This document shows positions 12,201 to 25,900 of a stretch of 64,000 nt of DNA, one piece after another. Made by a program: the position numbers and the translations under genes. Below the pieces are notes generated by a model, which was given only the letters and a program-made list of their open reading frames with translations, was not told the DNA's origin and did not search any database. The stretch spans positions 79,658,003 to 79,722,002 of the forward strand of contig OY755241.1 in the NCBI GenBank assembly GCA_963576725.1, in the 5' to 3' direction. How positions within the stretch are numbered: the stretch's first letter is position 1; each line of letters begins with the position of its first letter. Source of the DNA: Azorinus chamasolen. Taxonomy: Eukaryota > Mollusca > Bivalvia > Cardiida > Solecurtidae.

Positions 12201-15200
12201 ATCTATACGGCATCTACAGCATCTATACAGCATCTGTACAACAGCTAAAGCATCTATACTGCATCTACAGTGGCCATCTGAACTAGGTCTGCTCTATTTG
12301 CTTTTGACATGAAAAAGATCTGATTCTACAGTTTTTGTCAAAGCAAACAAATCTCTTGAAAAGTTTACATTATATAAATTGAGCTTATAAATATTCATGT
12401 TGTTGTCATTTCTTATTTGAATACTGAACATGGAAAGGGTAAATTTTGTTATTCTGCCCCATAATTGGTTATACTGTAATTAAAACAAAAAAATGCATGA
12501 TGGAACAGCATGTGCACACAAGAATGCCTTGTTAGAACATGTTTCTAATTCTGGATCAGAGCAGAGTTCATGCATGAATGTATTGTTCATAAGACTTTCA
12601 AAAGATATTTATAGACATTTGTATCTATAAAAAAAACCCAATCATGATGACATTGACATAGAGTTGGAGTAATTGTTAGTGAATTTGCAAGTTTGTCCAC
12701 AGATAAAACTCGGTCATTTCCAATTAATTATTACTGATTATTTTCCAAACATTACTGTATTATGTGTAGTGTATCATTTTGTGAACCTGTGGTGTTCGCT
12801 ATGAATATATGATTAGGCATTAAGACTAATTGTTCTATTTATATTTTAGTGTAAACTACAATTTACCCTTTATCTTATGAATATGTTTAACCCTTTCCTC
12901 CATAGGCTAGTTTTAGACCCAACCTCTTTGAATGAATCTACCCAAAAGGAGCATTTACTAGAGAAAAGTAAATTTTTAGAATTTTGTAGTTTGAAACCAT
13001 TGTGATAAATAGAGCATTTGCTCCTTTAGGAGTGAATGCTCTATTTATCATAATGGTTTCATAAAGTGACTTTTACAGAGGTTAGAAATGTGTATTTATG
13101 TAGGAAAGGGTTAAGAAATAATTACTATTAATATTAATGAGCACGTTATTTATGACACAATGAACATGTGAACTTGTTACCATTACAGAAACTGTAGAAT
13201 CAAATCTACCTTATTGGCAGAGCGAAACACACCGGTGCCAGATCAGATGGTTCCTGTAGGAGCCCTCTGATCAGGATCTGTTCTGTTTTGCATATAGAAT
13301 TGTTCATGTGTAGATCTTATTCTACACTGTCTGCTATGACCAATCCTGTGTTCATAAACAATTATAAATATTCATGATCATTGATGTCATCATTTCTTGC
13401 ATGATTATTCACTAGATAAAGGGTTTAATCACAAACTTAACCCATTACCTCATAGGCTATTTTTAGATACAACCTCTGAATAAATCTACCGAAAAGGAGC
13501 ATTAACTAGAGAAAAAGAACATTTTAGAATTTTGTAGTTTGAAACCATTGTGATAAATAGAGCATTTGCTCCTATAGGAGCAAATGCTCTATTTATCACA
13601 ATTGTTTCACAGCGTGATTTATACGGAGTCGTCAAAAGTCGTCTATAGGAGGGAAATGGGTTAAAGGAATTTTACACAGGTGTAGGTATAGGTCAACTAA
13701 ACTGGTTCATTTTGTCTATTTTTTTTCACATTGTCAACTGCTACTTCAGGCGGGTCCAGCAATGTCGAGTGCTGTGGAGTCAGTAAGTGACAGAAGCCCT
13801 GTCCAGTTCCTTACCACCATATGCACAGCATGGCCCCTTTGTCCCCTTTCTACCTACCATGTGTATTCCTTGGTCCTCTCATATCTTTATTTGGTCGTAT
13901 TTAAATGATTGAAATATGTAAAAGTCTTTTAAAAAGTTCGTTTTTATTCCTTTACAAAACACTTAAAGTCATGAACACTTTCCTTCAGATAAATACTTAT
14001 TCACACCTTTGCTCTTATGGGAGCCATCTAGTCTGGGTCTACTCTATTTGCAAAGGCATGTCTCAGTCAGGTGAAGTGTTCATTAAAAAAAACATTATCA
14101 CAGCATCAAACATTGGATCCTGATCAGACACGAGTTCCTCATTGTCTCATATGGATCCACAAAATTAATGGAAGAAAATTTAAAAAATTAAAAAATGGAG
14201 CAGACAACATTGCCAGTGAAAGAGTTAACGGTGCATATACAAATTCTAAAATTGCCAGGGTCCATGCTTATAAAACTTTTAGTTGAGTCTGAGAATGTTC
14301 TCAAGCATTTGATTGGTCAGATTTGAGCCTTTGGCGAACTCAAATCTGACCAATCAAAAGCCTGAGAACGAAACTCAGACTCAACTAAAAGCTTTATAAG
14401 CATGGACCCAGTTCTCCACCAACTCCTATACTGTGACCACTCTTTAGAATCGTCTCGAAGAGATGATTCTAAAGGGTGGTCTCAGTATAGGGTGAAGTTA
14501 TTACAGAAAATTATTTAATTTACGCATCTTATCTGGAACTCTTTATACCTGATAAGACACATTTTGATGCTTTTGCAAACACAGTAGACCCAAATCAGAT
14601 GGCTCCTGAAATCTAGTAAGGGTCAACTCTGTTTGTTTATGGAATACTATAGACATGACTAGTAAGGGTCTACTCTGTTTGTTTATGGAATACTAATGAT
14701 GTGACACTTGCCATGGCCAGGCATCCCCTTGTTCATACTGCCATTATCAAAATTCAGATAATATTTCATGATGTCATTGTTTCTTACGTGATTATTTATG
14801 AGGTAAAGGGTTAACCCATCCCTTCATATAAATGTTTTTCACACATTTCACAGACCGAAATCAGATGGCTCCTGTTGGAATTGTCTGATCAGGATCTACT
14901 CTGTTTGCTTATGGGAAGTTATAGATCTAATTGTGCAATTTCCACAACAGCGAAAGAACTCCCTTTTCCATGTTCTATATTATTGATTCAGTCTATGAAT
15001 ATTCATGAGGTGGAGACATCTTGAATAACTGTTAAACAGGGAAAGGGTTAAATGTGTTTCAAATATGCCTATTTATATTGTACATCACACTTCCCATCCA
15101 TAAGGTCAGTGGCAAATGTCAATGTGTTTCAAATATGCCTATTTATATTGTACATCACACTTCCCATCCATAAGGTCAGTGGCAAATGTCAATAGGTAAT

Positions 15201-18200
15201 ACTATGAATTAATATTAATATTGTTTGGTAACTGGAGATGAGAAAATATCTATTTATGTAATGTTTATTTATTGCATGAGACGTTTTGATGATTCCATTT
15301 CAAGGGCTTGGTGCAAAACTATTGTAACTCCTTCACTTTAGTGTAGTTTTAAACCATTGTGATAAATAGAGCATTTGCTCCTATAGGAGCAAATGCTCTA
15401 TTTATCACAATGGTTTCATAAAGTGACTTTTGCAGAGGCGACAAAAGGCGTCAATATGAGGGAATGGGTTAAGGGAATTTTTACTGAAATTAGAAAAACA
15501 AAAGTTGGGATTGTAAGAAGGGGTGTTCTGAAGTCAAGGTCAAATTTTCACACATTGATTTTAAATATTGTTCTCTTTTGTGCATGTCTGGTGTACCCTC
15601 TGTAAATTAAAGCAAGAGAAAATTTGGTTTCCATGGTATTTTCATGTTGTGCGCAGTGGTATTAGGATTATGGTTTATCGTATAATGAATGTATTTTGTC
15701 TATATCTATTGTCACAACTTTAGTTTGAAATTTTACACATCTTATTAATTGCATCTGATACAAATTGCACACCTCAGAAATTATGTATTACATAAATTGC
15801 ACATATTATTAACTATGCTACAATTACATGCCAACAACATTATGTACATGTATTATTCAAATTACACAACCCAAAAATTACTTAACCCTTTCACTCATAG
15901 GCTATTTTTAGATCCTACCTCTTTGAATAAATTTATTTATTTACTAGAGAAAAGGAAAATTTTAGAATTGTGTAGTTTTAAAAAGAGCATTTGCTCTTAG
16001 GGAGCAAATGCTCTATCACAATGATTTCAGAAACTCTGAAAGTGACATTTACAGAGGCATAAAAAATGTCAATATGAGGGAATGGGTTAAGATGTAAATT
16101 GTACTCTCAAAATATTATGTATGATACAAAGTGACACACATCTGGGTCCATGCTTATAAAACTTTTAGTTGAGTCTGAGTTCGTTCTCAAGTTTTTGATT
16201 GGTCAGCTTGAATTTGAGAACTCAAATCTGACCAATCAAAAGCTTGAGAACGAACTCAAGACTCAACTAAAAAGCTTTATAAGCCGGGACCCAGGAAATA
16301 TATGAATGCTGATTGTGCACCTCAAAGACACAGAATCTGATACAAATTGCACACCTGAACACCTATGTAATATTGCACACCTCAATAGTTATTAACCCTT
16401 TACCTGATAGAGACATGCCTTTGCAAACAGAGTATACCTATATCAGATGGCTCATGCAGGAGCTGTCTGATCAGGGTCTGCTCTGTTTGCTTGTGGAATA
16501 CTTTGGACCTGATCCTACTGTATCTGCCATGACCAGAACATTTTTAGTATATACATGTATAAAAAATGGCTGATTCCTGATGTCGTCGTTTGTTTCATGA
16601 AATATTTATACATGTAACAGAAAGAGTTAAGCTGCCGTTAACCCTTTACTCTATAAATATGCCTTTCTACTCCTTTGCAAACAGAGTAGACCCAGATCAG
16701 ACGGCTCCTGTAGGAACTGTGTGATCAGGGTCTGTTCTGTTTGCTTATGGTATGATATAGATCTGTTTCTACAGTTTAATATGCCATTTTGAAAAATTAA
16801 TCAAATTGATATTCATGCGGTCATTATTTCTTACATAAATATTCATGGAGTAAAGGGTTAAAATACACACTTGACAATTTTGAAAGTAGATAGAGGCATT
16901 AGTAAGCAGATATCATGATGAATGATGAGCCGTTTTACAAGTCAAATTAGATACTAATTATCAATTGACAAAAATATCATCAGTGAATACATGTGTTGTG
17001 ATCAGTGGACAGCTGTGTTGTGGCCAGATGACAGCTGTGTTGTGGCCAGTGGACAGCTGTGTTGTGGTCAGTTGACAGCTGTGTTGTGGTCAGTTGACAG
17101 CTGACTGTTGTGATCAGTTGACAGCTGTGTTGTGGTCAGTTGACACAGCTGTCGTGGTCAGTTGACAGCTGTGTTGTGATCAGTTGAAGAATGTGTTGTG
17201 ATTAGCTGACAGCTGTGTTGTGGTCAGTTGACAGCTGTGTTGTGATCAGTTGCCAGCTGTGTTGTGATCAGTTGACAGCTGTGTTGTGATCAGTTGACAC
17301 CTGTGGTGTGGCCAGTGGACAGCTGTGTTGTTGCTAGTTGACAGTTGTGTTGTAGTCAACTGACAGCTGTGTTGTGATTAGTTGACAGCTGTGTTGTGAT
17401 CAGTGGACAGCTGTGTTATGATCAGGTTGACAGTTGTGTTGTGATCAGGTTGACAGCTGTGTTGTGATTAGTTGACAGCTGTGTTGTGATCAGGTTGACA
17501 GCTTTTTGTGAGTAGTTGACATCTGTGTCGTGTTCTGTGTCATATTTTAGAAAAACAAAACCAAACACCAATTTTTGCTTAGTATTGTGATGCACAGCCT
17601 GACATTTGGATATCTGGGTCCACGCTTATAAAACTTTTAGTTGAGTCTGAATTCGTTCTCAAGTTTTTGATTGGTCAGATTTGAGCCTAAGGCTCAAATC
17701 TGACCTATCAAAAGCTTGGGAACGAACTCAGACTCTACTAAAAGATTTTATAAGCATGGACCCAGTATTTTATCTTCATCATCTTATAATTTACTAAACC
17801 AGAATATAACAGTAGTGAGTGATGAAAAAAGGTGAATTTCTTGACCATCAGAATCAGCATTGTTTTTTAGTCTCTCGAGCTACAAAATTAGCAAGAAAGT
17901 TTTTGTGGTTTCAAATCCCTTAACGCTTTACGCACTGGTGGCGAAACTGTGATTAACTATGTAAACAGTTTGGATCCAGATGAGACACTGCATAATGGGG
18001 CATGTCATCAGGATCCAAATGTTTGACATCTTAACCATATTTTTGCATTTTGAGAGAAATTTAAATTTACCTTTCTAAGCCTCTGTAAAAGTCACTTTAT
18101 GAAACCATTGTGATAGTTCTTGATTAATACATTCCCTCCTAGTGACGCCTTTTGAAGCCTCTGTAAAAGTCACATTTTGAAACCATTGTGAAGAATAGAG

Positions 18201-21200
18201 CATTTGCTAGGAGATTCAGAAAATGCTCTATTAATCACAATGGTTTCAAAACTACACAATTCTAAAATTCTCCTTTTCTATAGTCAATGCTCCTTTTTGG
18301 TAGTTTTATTCAAGAGGTTGGATCTAAAAATAGTATAGGAGGGAATGAGTTAATAGTACGGTCACTACCTGTATCCCCTGATGTGTTAACCCTTTCTCTC
18401 ATGCATATTCACATACAAAATTATGTCATCATGAATATTTATTACCAGATTTTTTATACGGCAGTCTTGGCCGTCTTCAGACAGGACGTATTATGTGAAA
18501 CCCGTGGGTGGGCGGGCGGGCGGTTGGGAGGGTGGGCCGGCAGGCAGGCGGGCGGGCGGGATTCGTTTCCGGACAATAGCTTTAGTTCTGTATGTCCGAT
18601 CTTCATGAAACTTTACATGTGCATTGATATCAATGAGGGCAGGAACTCTATTGATTACGGGCTTTACCAGACCAAAGTCAAGGTCATTTATTCTGAAAAT
18701 AGATTGTTTTTCAGTAGTATTTTTCGGTTTCTGGACGATAACTTTAATTCTGTATATCAGATCTTCATGAATCTCCATATGTGCATTGATTTCAATGAGG
18801 GCAGGAACCCTATTTATTATGGGCTTTACCAGACCATGGTCAAGGTCAATATTTCTAAAAATAGATTGTTTTTCAGTAGTATTTTTCCGTTTCCGGATGA
18901 TAACTTTAGTTCTGCATGCTAGATCTTCATGAAACTCCACATGTGCATTGATATCAGTGAGGGCAGGAACCCTAATGAATATGGGCTTTGCCCGTCCAAG
19001 GTCAAGGTCGTTTGTTTTCTAAAAATATTGTTTTTCTGTAGAATTTTCCAGTTTCCAGACTATAACTTTAGTTCTGTATGTCAGATCTTCATGAAACTTT
19101 ACATGTGCAATTGATATCCATGAGGGCAAGAACCCTATCGTATATGGGCTTTGCCAGACCAAGGTCAAGGTCCCTTTTTCTAAAAATAGATTTTTTTTTC
19201 AGTAGTATTTTTCCGTTTCCAGAGGGCAAGAACCCTATTGAATATGGGCTTTGCCCGACCAAGGTCAAGGTCATTTGTTTTCTAAAAATATTGTTTTTCT
19301 GTAGAATTTTCCAGTTTCCGGACGATAACTTTAGTTCTGTATTTCCGATCTCCATGAAACTCCACATGTGCATTGATATCAATGAGGGCAAGAACCCTAT
19401 TGTATATAGGCTTTGCCCGCCCAAGGTCAAACTCACTTTTACTAAAAATAGATTGTTTTTCAGTAGTATTTTTCCGTTTCCGGAAGATAACTTAAGTTCT
19501 GTATGCCGGATCTTCATGAAACTCCACATGTGCATTGATATCAGTGAGGGCCGGAACCTTATTGAAAATGGGCTTTGCCCGCCCAAGGTCAAGGTCGTTT
19601 GTTTTCTAAAAATAGTTTGTTTTTCTGTAGAATTTCCCATTATTGGATGATAACTTAAGTTCTGTATGTCTGATCTTCATGAAACTTCACATGTGCATTG
19701 ATATCAATGAGGGCAGGAACCCTTTTGAATATGGGCTTTACCCGACCAAGGTCAAGGCCATTTATTTTCTAAAAATATTGTTTTTCTGTAGAATTATCCC
19801 ATTTCCAGACGATAACTTAAGTTTTGTATGTCGGATCTTCATGAAACTTCAAACGTGCATTGATATCAATGAGGGCAGGAACCCTATAGAATATAGTCTT
19901 TGCATGACCAAGGGCAAGCTCACTTTTCCTAAAAATAGATTGTTCTTCAGTAGAATTTTTTCGTTTCCAGACGATAACTTTAGTTCTGTATATCCAATCT
20001 TCACGAAACTTTACATGTGCATTGGTGTCGATGAGGGCAGGAACCCTATTGAATATGGGATATAGATTATAGATATAGAACGTAAAAAAATTATTAATTT
20101 CTGTGAACTATTGCCACCTGATATGGAGTAATGGCCTTTCAACTGAAGACATTTGACAGGCGTATTTTGTGACATTTTGGTACTCTTGTTTATAATGGCA
20201 TCTGTACATAAAAATTATGAGTGTTTGGTATTTGTAGAAATTGTAGAGTCAGGTCAGATCTGTTGTAATTCCATAAGCAAACAGAGCAGATACTGATCAG
20301 ATGGCTCCTAAAGGAGCTGTCTGATCTTTGTCTACTCTGTTAGCAGACACATGAAAAGGTGTTTATATGAAGAAAAAGGTTAATGTATAAGTGTCATGCA
20401 AAGCTGTTGTAAGGTTAATATAATTATAAGTGTCATGCAAAGCTGTTGTAAGGTTAATGTATAAGTGTCATGCAAAGCTGTTGTAAGGTTAATGTATAAG
20501 TGTCATGCAAAGCTGTTGCAAGGTTAATATATAAGTGTCTTTCAAAGCTGTTGTAAGGTTGATGTATAAGTGTCTTTCAAAGCTGTTGTAAGGTTGATGT
20601 ATAAGTGTCATGCAAAGCTGTTGTAAGGTTGATATATAAGTGTCTTTCAAAGCTGTTGTAAGGTTAATGTATAAGTGTCTTTCAAAGCTGTTGTAAGGTT
20701 GATGTATAAGTGTCATGCAAAGCTGTTGTAAGGTTGATGTATAAGTGTCATGCAAAGCTGTTGCAAGGTTAATATATAAGTGTCTTTCAAAGCTGTTGTA
20801 AGGTTAATGTATAAGTGTCTTTCAAAGCTGTTGTAAGGTTAATGTATAAGTGTCATGCAAAGTTGTTGCAAGGTTAATATATAAGTGTCATGCAAAGCTG
20901 TTGCAAGGTTAATATATAAGTGTCTTTCAAAGCTGTTGTAAGGTTAATGTATAAGTGTCATGCAAAGTTGTTGTAAGGTTAATATATAAGTGTCATGCAA
21001 AGCTGTTGCAAGGTTAATATATAAGTGTCTTTCAAAGCTGTTGTAAGGTTAATGTATAAGTGTCATGCAAAGCTGTTGCAAGGTTAATGTATAAGTGTCA
21101 TGCAAAGCTGTTGCAAGGTTAATATATATTTAGTGTCATGCAAAGCTGTTGCAAGGTTGATGTATAAGTGTCTTTCAAAGCTGTTGTAAGGTTGATGTAT

Positions 21201-22962
21201 AAGTGTCATGCAAAGCTGTTATAAGGTTGATGTATAAGTGTCATGCAAAGCTGTTGTTATCTACAGTCAGGTTTTGCTTTATTCAGCCATTTTCTTATTT
21301 TTTGTTTTCAGGTGAAGACGCAAGGGAAGAAAGCATACTCAAAGGCGCGGACAAAAATTAACGATTTCAAGAAGGTTTGATCCTTATTTTTTGTGTTGAT
21401 TCAAATATAGCTTTGTATGGAAGGAAGAAATATTGAAATAGACATGTTTTCCCATTAATTTAGATAAGAAAGCTCTGTTTCTGTTGTTTTCAATTTTTTA
21501 TTTTGCAAGAACAAAGTTAAAATATAAGCCATTTGTTGATAGGTGATCAGTACATATTTAAATAAATGTATTACATATTTGAATCTTTACTCCATAAGTA
21601 ATCAATTTATTTCTGCATACTTGATGTTTTTGCATTTGTCGTCTTGTAAGTTGCAGTAAATGTTTGTTATAAACTAGGCTTTAAGGTAGATGGTAGCTTA
21701 ATTAATTACCTCATGAATATTCTTGTAAGAAATAATGACATCATGCATATTTATTAGCCTAATTTTTATAATGCTATAATGTATATAAACACAGGATGTT
21801 TTGGCTGCGACAGAAACTAGTATCAAAATTAAATAATTCCATATGCAAACAGAGCAGACCCTGATCAGACAGTTCCTACGGGAGCCATCTGATCTTTGTC
21901 TACCCTGTTAGCAAATGTGTGAAAAGGCATCTGCATCAGGTAAAGGCTGAATGCATTTCATTCATTCTGCATTAAAACCTCAGTCTGCTTTCAAAAACAA
22001 CTGTGTGTATCCAATAAATGGTCACTATAGAGACATTCTTCTGTAAACTACTATCGTTACTCTGAGTATTCAGATAACTTAACCCATTACCTCATAGGCT
22101 ATTTTTAGATACAACCTCTGAATAAATAGACCGAAAAGGAGCATTAACTAGAGAAAAGGATTTTTTTTTAGAATTTTGTAATTTAAAACCATCCTATAGG
22201 AGCAAATGCTCTATTTATTACAATGGTTTCACAAAGTGACTTTTACAGAGTCGTCAAAAGCCATCAATATGAGGGAACGGGTTAATTACTTTGAGTAATT
22301 CAGATACAGATTTAGGCAAATACATGTAGTGCAGACCCAGATCTAATATCTCCTTCTGGAGCAGTTTTATGAGGGTCTTCACTGTTTACTACAATGTCAG
22401 CCTAATTGATCAAACTGATGCCAAACTGACTTACTCAGCTTTACAAATGGATGGTTATGAGATATCGGTTGAAATATTGTCAACTGCCAATCCTAATTTC
22501 TTAATTATAAACTGCTTGAACAAATCGGAAAGAAGTAACCAATACAGTAGATCAGGGTTTAACACTTCCCCGCATATAAATGTGTTTAACACTTCCCCGC
22601 ATATAAATGTATTTTCGCACATTTGCTCCTATAGGAGCCATCTGAACAGGGACTACTCTGTTTGCTTATAAAATTATAATAGACCTGATTCTACTTTTTC
22701 TACCGAACCAAAACAATCCTGTCTACAAATGCCATTATAGAAATTCAGCTAATAAATATTCATGATGATATTTTTTCTTACATGTATACTGAACAGGGAA
22801 AGGGTTATGTTTTCCTCAGCAGGATAAGGGCAAACATACTTAGTTATAGCTTAAACCTCATATTATTATTTTTTTGTCATTTGTAGAGCAAACAGGTATA
22901 TGCTGGCTGCATTAAAACCAACCTAATCTTTCATCTGTTTTCTTCTCACATACATCTATTAA

Positions 22963-22998
<36 letters not shown>

Positions 22999-25900
22999 AT
23001 CAATCCCTTGAAAATACTAAATATGCAGAGATAGAGCATTCCATGGTTGTTTAAACGTTTACTCTATAGATATGCATTTTAGCCCCTTTGCAAACATGGT
23101 AGATCCAGATCAGAGTGCTCCTACAGAAGTTATCTGATCAGATTGTGCTCTGTTTGACTAAGTGTGTTTGTTAACCCATTCCCTCATAGGCTATTTTTAG
23201 ACCCTAACTCTTTGAATAAATCTACCGAAAAAGGAGCATTAGCTAGAGAAAAGGAAAATTTTAGAATTTTGTGGTTTGAAACCATTGTGATAAATAGAGC
23301 ATTTGCTCCTATAGGAGCAAATGCTCTTTTTATCACAAAGGTTTCAACAGGTGATTTTTACAGAGGCGTAGAAAGGCGTATTTATGGAGGAGAGGGTTAA
23401 TGGAATATTTCAGTTAATTACGAAACTCACTGGCAGCTATCTGTGTAGATCCTGATCAGATGTCTTATTTAAAGGACAAATCTGGGTCTACATTGTTTTC
23501 AAATGTTCACATGTGTTTTTTCCGCTGAAGCTTGTCAAATAATTTCTTCACTCCAAATCACTTGCCTAATCTGCTGTGTGCTCTAATGAAGACCATTTGG
23601 CAATTTCAGTGTGCTGGTACTATGTATTAGTTAACCTCTGACCTTAACCTGTACTCCATAAATATTTATGAAAGACATAATGACATTATTCGAATATCCA
23701 TTAGCTGTATTCCATTAGCAAACAGAATAGACCTTGTTAGACATCCCCTGTAGGAGCAGACTGATCTTGGTCTACTCTGTTTGCAAAGGCATTAGACGGC
23801 AGATCTGTGGAGCAAAGGGTTACAGGAAAATTATTGTTATATTTGAAAATGTGTCTGGATCTAAATGAACTAGTGTAATTATGCGTAATATTTGGACAGA
23901 CTGTCTTAGGCAAATAGTGCAGACCCAGATCAAACTGATCCAGAAGGAGCAGTTTAATTAAGATCTGTACTATTTATTACTGTATTAGTTTCATGTAAAC
24001 CTAGGATGACTGGGAGAGATTGGGTGTTTGAATAATTAGGGAAGTATTCAGTGTGAGGAAAATAACGTGCAATATTATATACTGAAATAATTATTTCAAT
24101 TGTTCAAATTTGCATGATAAATCATTTTGATATTAAAATATATAGGCTTTGAAGAATAATTGATTTAATATTGAAAAACTGTAATGAATAGTTTTCTCAT
24201 GAAAGAACATTTTTATATGTAGACAAATCCATATTTTTTTCATATTTTTCATTGTTTTGATATTATAAACACATGCCCTGTACAATGTTTTGTTGTAATA
24301 TCGTTCCTGATTATTTTTGGATGCATAAAGAGTATTAAAGACTTGCAAAATAATAAACACTTGCAGACTGTAATGAAAAAATAACTGGTGTGTGTTGTTC
24401 TGTATGCATATGTGTTATCGAATATCTTTGCATGAGTTGTAGCATGTGAATGATTTGATTGTTTGTAAGTGTAATAAAAGCAATTAAAAAGAAAGCAACA
24501 GCTGTATTTTAACCCTTCTCTTGCTGAATTTCAAAATACATTTCCCCTTCTTTACCCATGCCCTGTTGTATAATTACATAATATATCTTCACTGTGTACT
24601 TAAGTATGTAAGTATTTCGCTGTGCAATCACTGCTGAGGCGTGTACTGGTTGCACAATCAACTTGTAAATAGTGCAGACTCTGATGAGACAGCTCCTGCA
24701 GGAGCTGTCTCATCTTGGTCTTCACTATTTACAGGTAGGTATATTGATGGGAACAGCAAGTGAAGGGTTAAGCAACTAATGGAATGGATAAATAAAACAA
24801 AATACTATCCTTGTGCAGAGCTACAGATAAAGGTGCATACCTAAATACTAAAATCGTCATTTCTCCACCAAACTCTATACTCTGACCACTCTTTAGAATC
24901 GTCTCTCACATTAGTGACTTGTTTTCCACATTGATAAGTGTTAAATAATGTTTTTGCTATCAGTTGTAATGTATACTACTAGTAACAAGCGCCAACACTG
25001 AAGATCTTTCGTTAATACGTTTGTTTCAACTTAACCCTTTACCCAATAGCCTGTTTCTAGTTTTGAAGACATATGACCACTTAAAGCAGGTTGAAAGTAA
25101 AGCAGAATGCGCCTTAAGGCGCATTCTGCTTTACTTTCAGCCTGCTTTAAGCTACCACCTACTAGGATATAGAAAATATTTATTATGCAATATGTTCATG
25201 ACTGTATGAATTTGAACTATTTTCTTCAGCGGAGGAATAAATCAAACACGCTAAAAGCCGCTTCTATCAGGTAAAGGGTTAACTCTTAAGTTCTGCATAC
25301 CTTCAGTTAACCCTTTCCATACTGAACATTTATACATGAATTGATTACTTCAATAATATTCATTAACATAATTTTTATAAGGAAAAGTTTATAAAGGAGT
25401 TGCAGGCTTAGACAAAAAACTGTAGGATCAGATCTGCATGTATATAATTCCATAAGCAAATAGAGCAGACTCATCAGATGGCTATTACAGAAGCCATCTG
25501 ATCTGCATGTATATAATTCCATAAGCAAATAGAGCAGACTGATCAGATGGCTATTACAGAAGCCATCTGATCTGGGTCTAATCTATTTGTAAAGGCTTGT
25601 AAAGGCATTTACATGAAGTAAAGGGTTAATGCATTACATGTGTTTACTGTTTAATAACTCTCTATAAGCTTCAGACTAGTTAATGTTCAATTTTATTTTC
25701 TCCCTCCTATAGTTTTCGCTTTGTACTAATTTGCATACTTACAGGACGAGCAGGAGAGTACACCGAAGCCTCATAAATCAGTAAAGGTTGGACCCAAAAC
25801 TAAATCTTTCAGTAAGGAAAAGCCTTTGGGTATTGGCAAGGATCGCCCATCTACAATTGTGGGCGCTCCCCTAACAACCCAAAGAGTAAGTAGTATTGCC

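Larger units (their letters stand above)
15735..16391. repeat. Diverged 'ATTGCACACCTCA' repeat split by insertions
   Basis: Units GATACAAATTGCACACCTCA recur at about 15755-15890 and 16310-16390, interrupted by a MITE-A and a palindrome E. Confidence 0.5.

Noticed and set aside
11767..12312. 181-codon open frame rich in Y, S, I, Q, H
   Set aside because: Translation of the CATCTATACAG minisatellite.
18287..20065. Open frames of 140-211 codons on both strands as candidate genes
   Set aside because: All lie in the 162-bp array and are mirrored on the opposite strand; reported as a repeat with a low-interest test instead.
20380..21262. CRISPR-like regular repeats
   Set aside because: No unique spacers between units, and the setting is a eukaryotic intron; a plain minisatellite.
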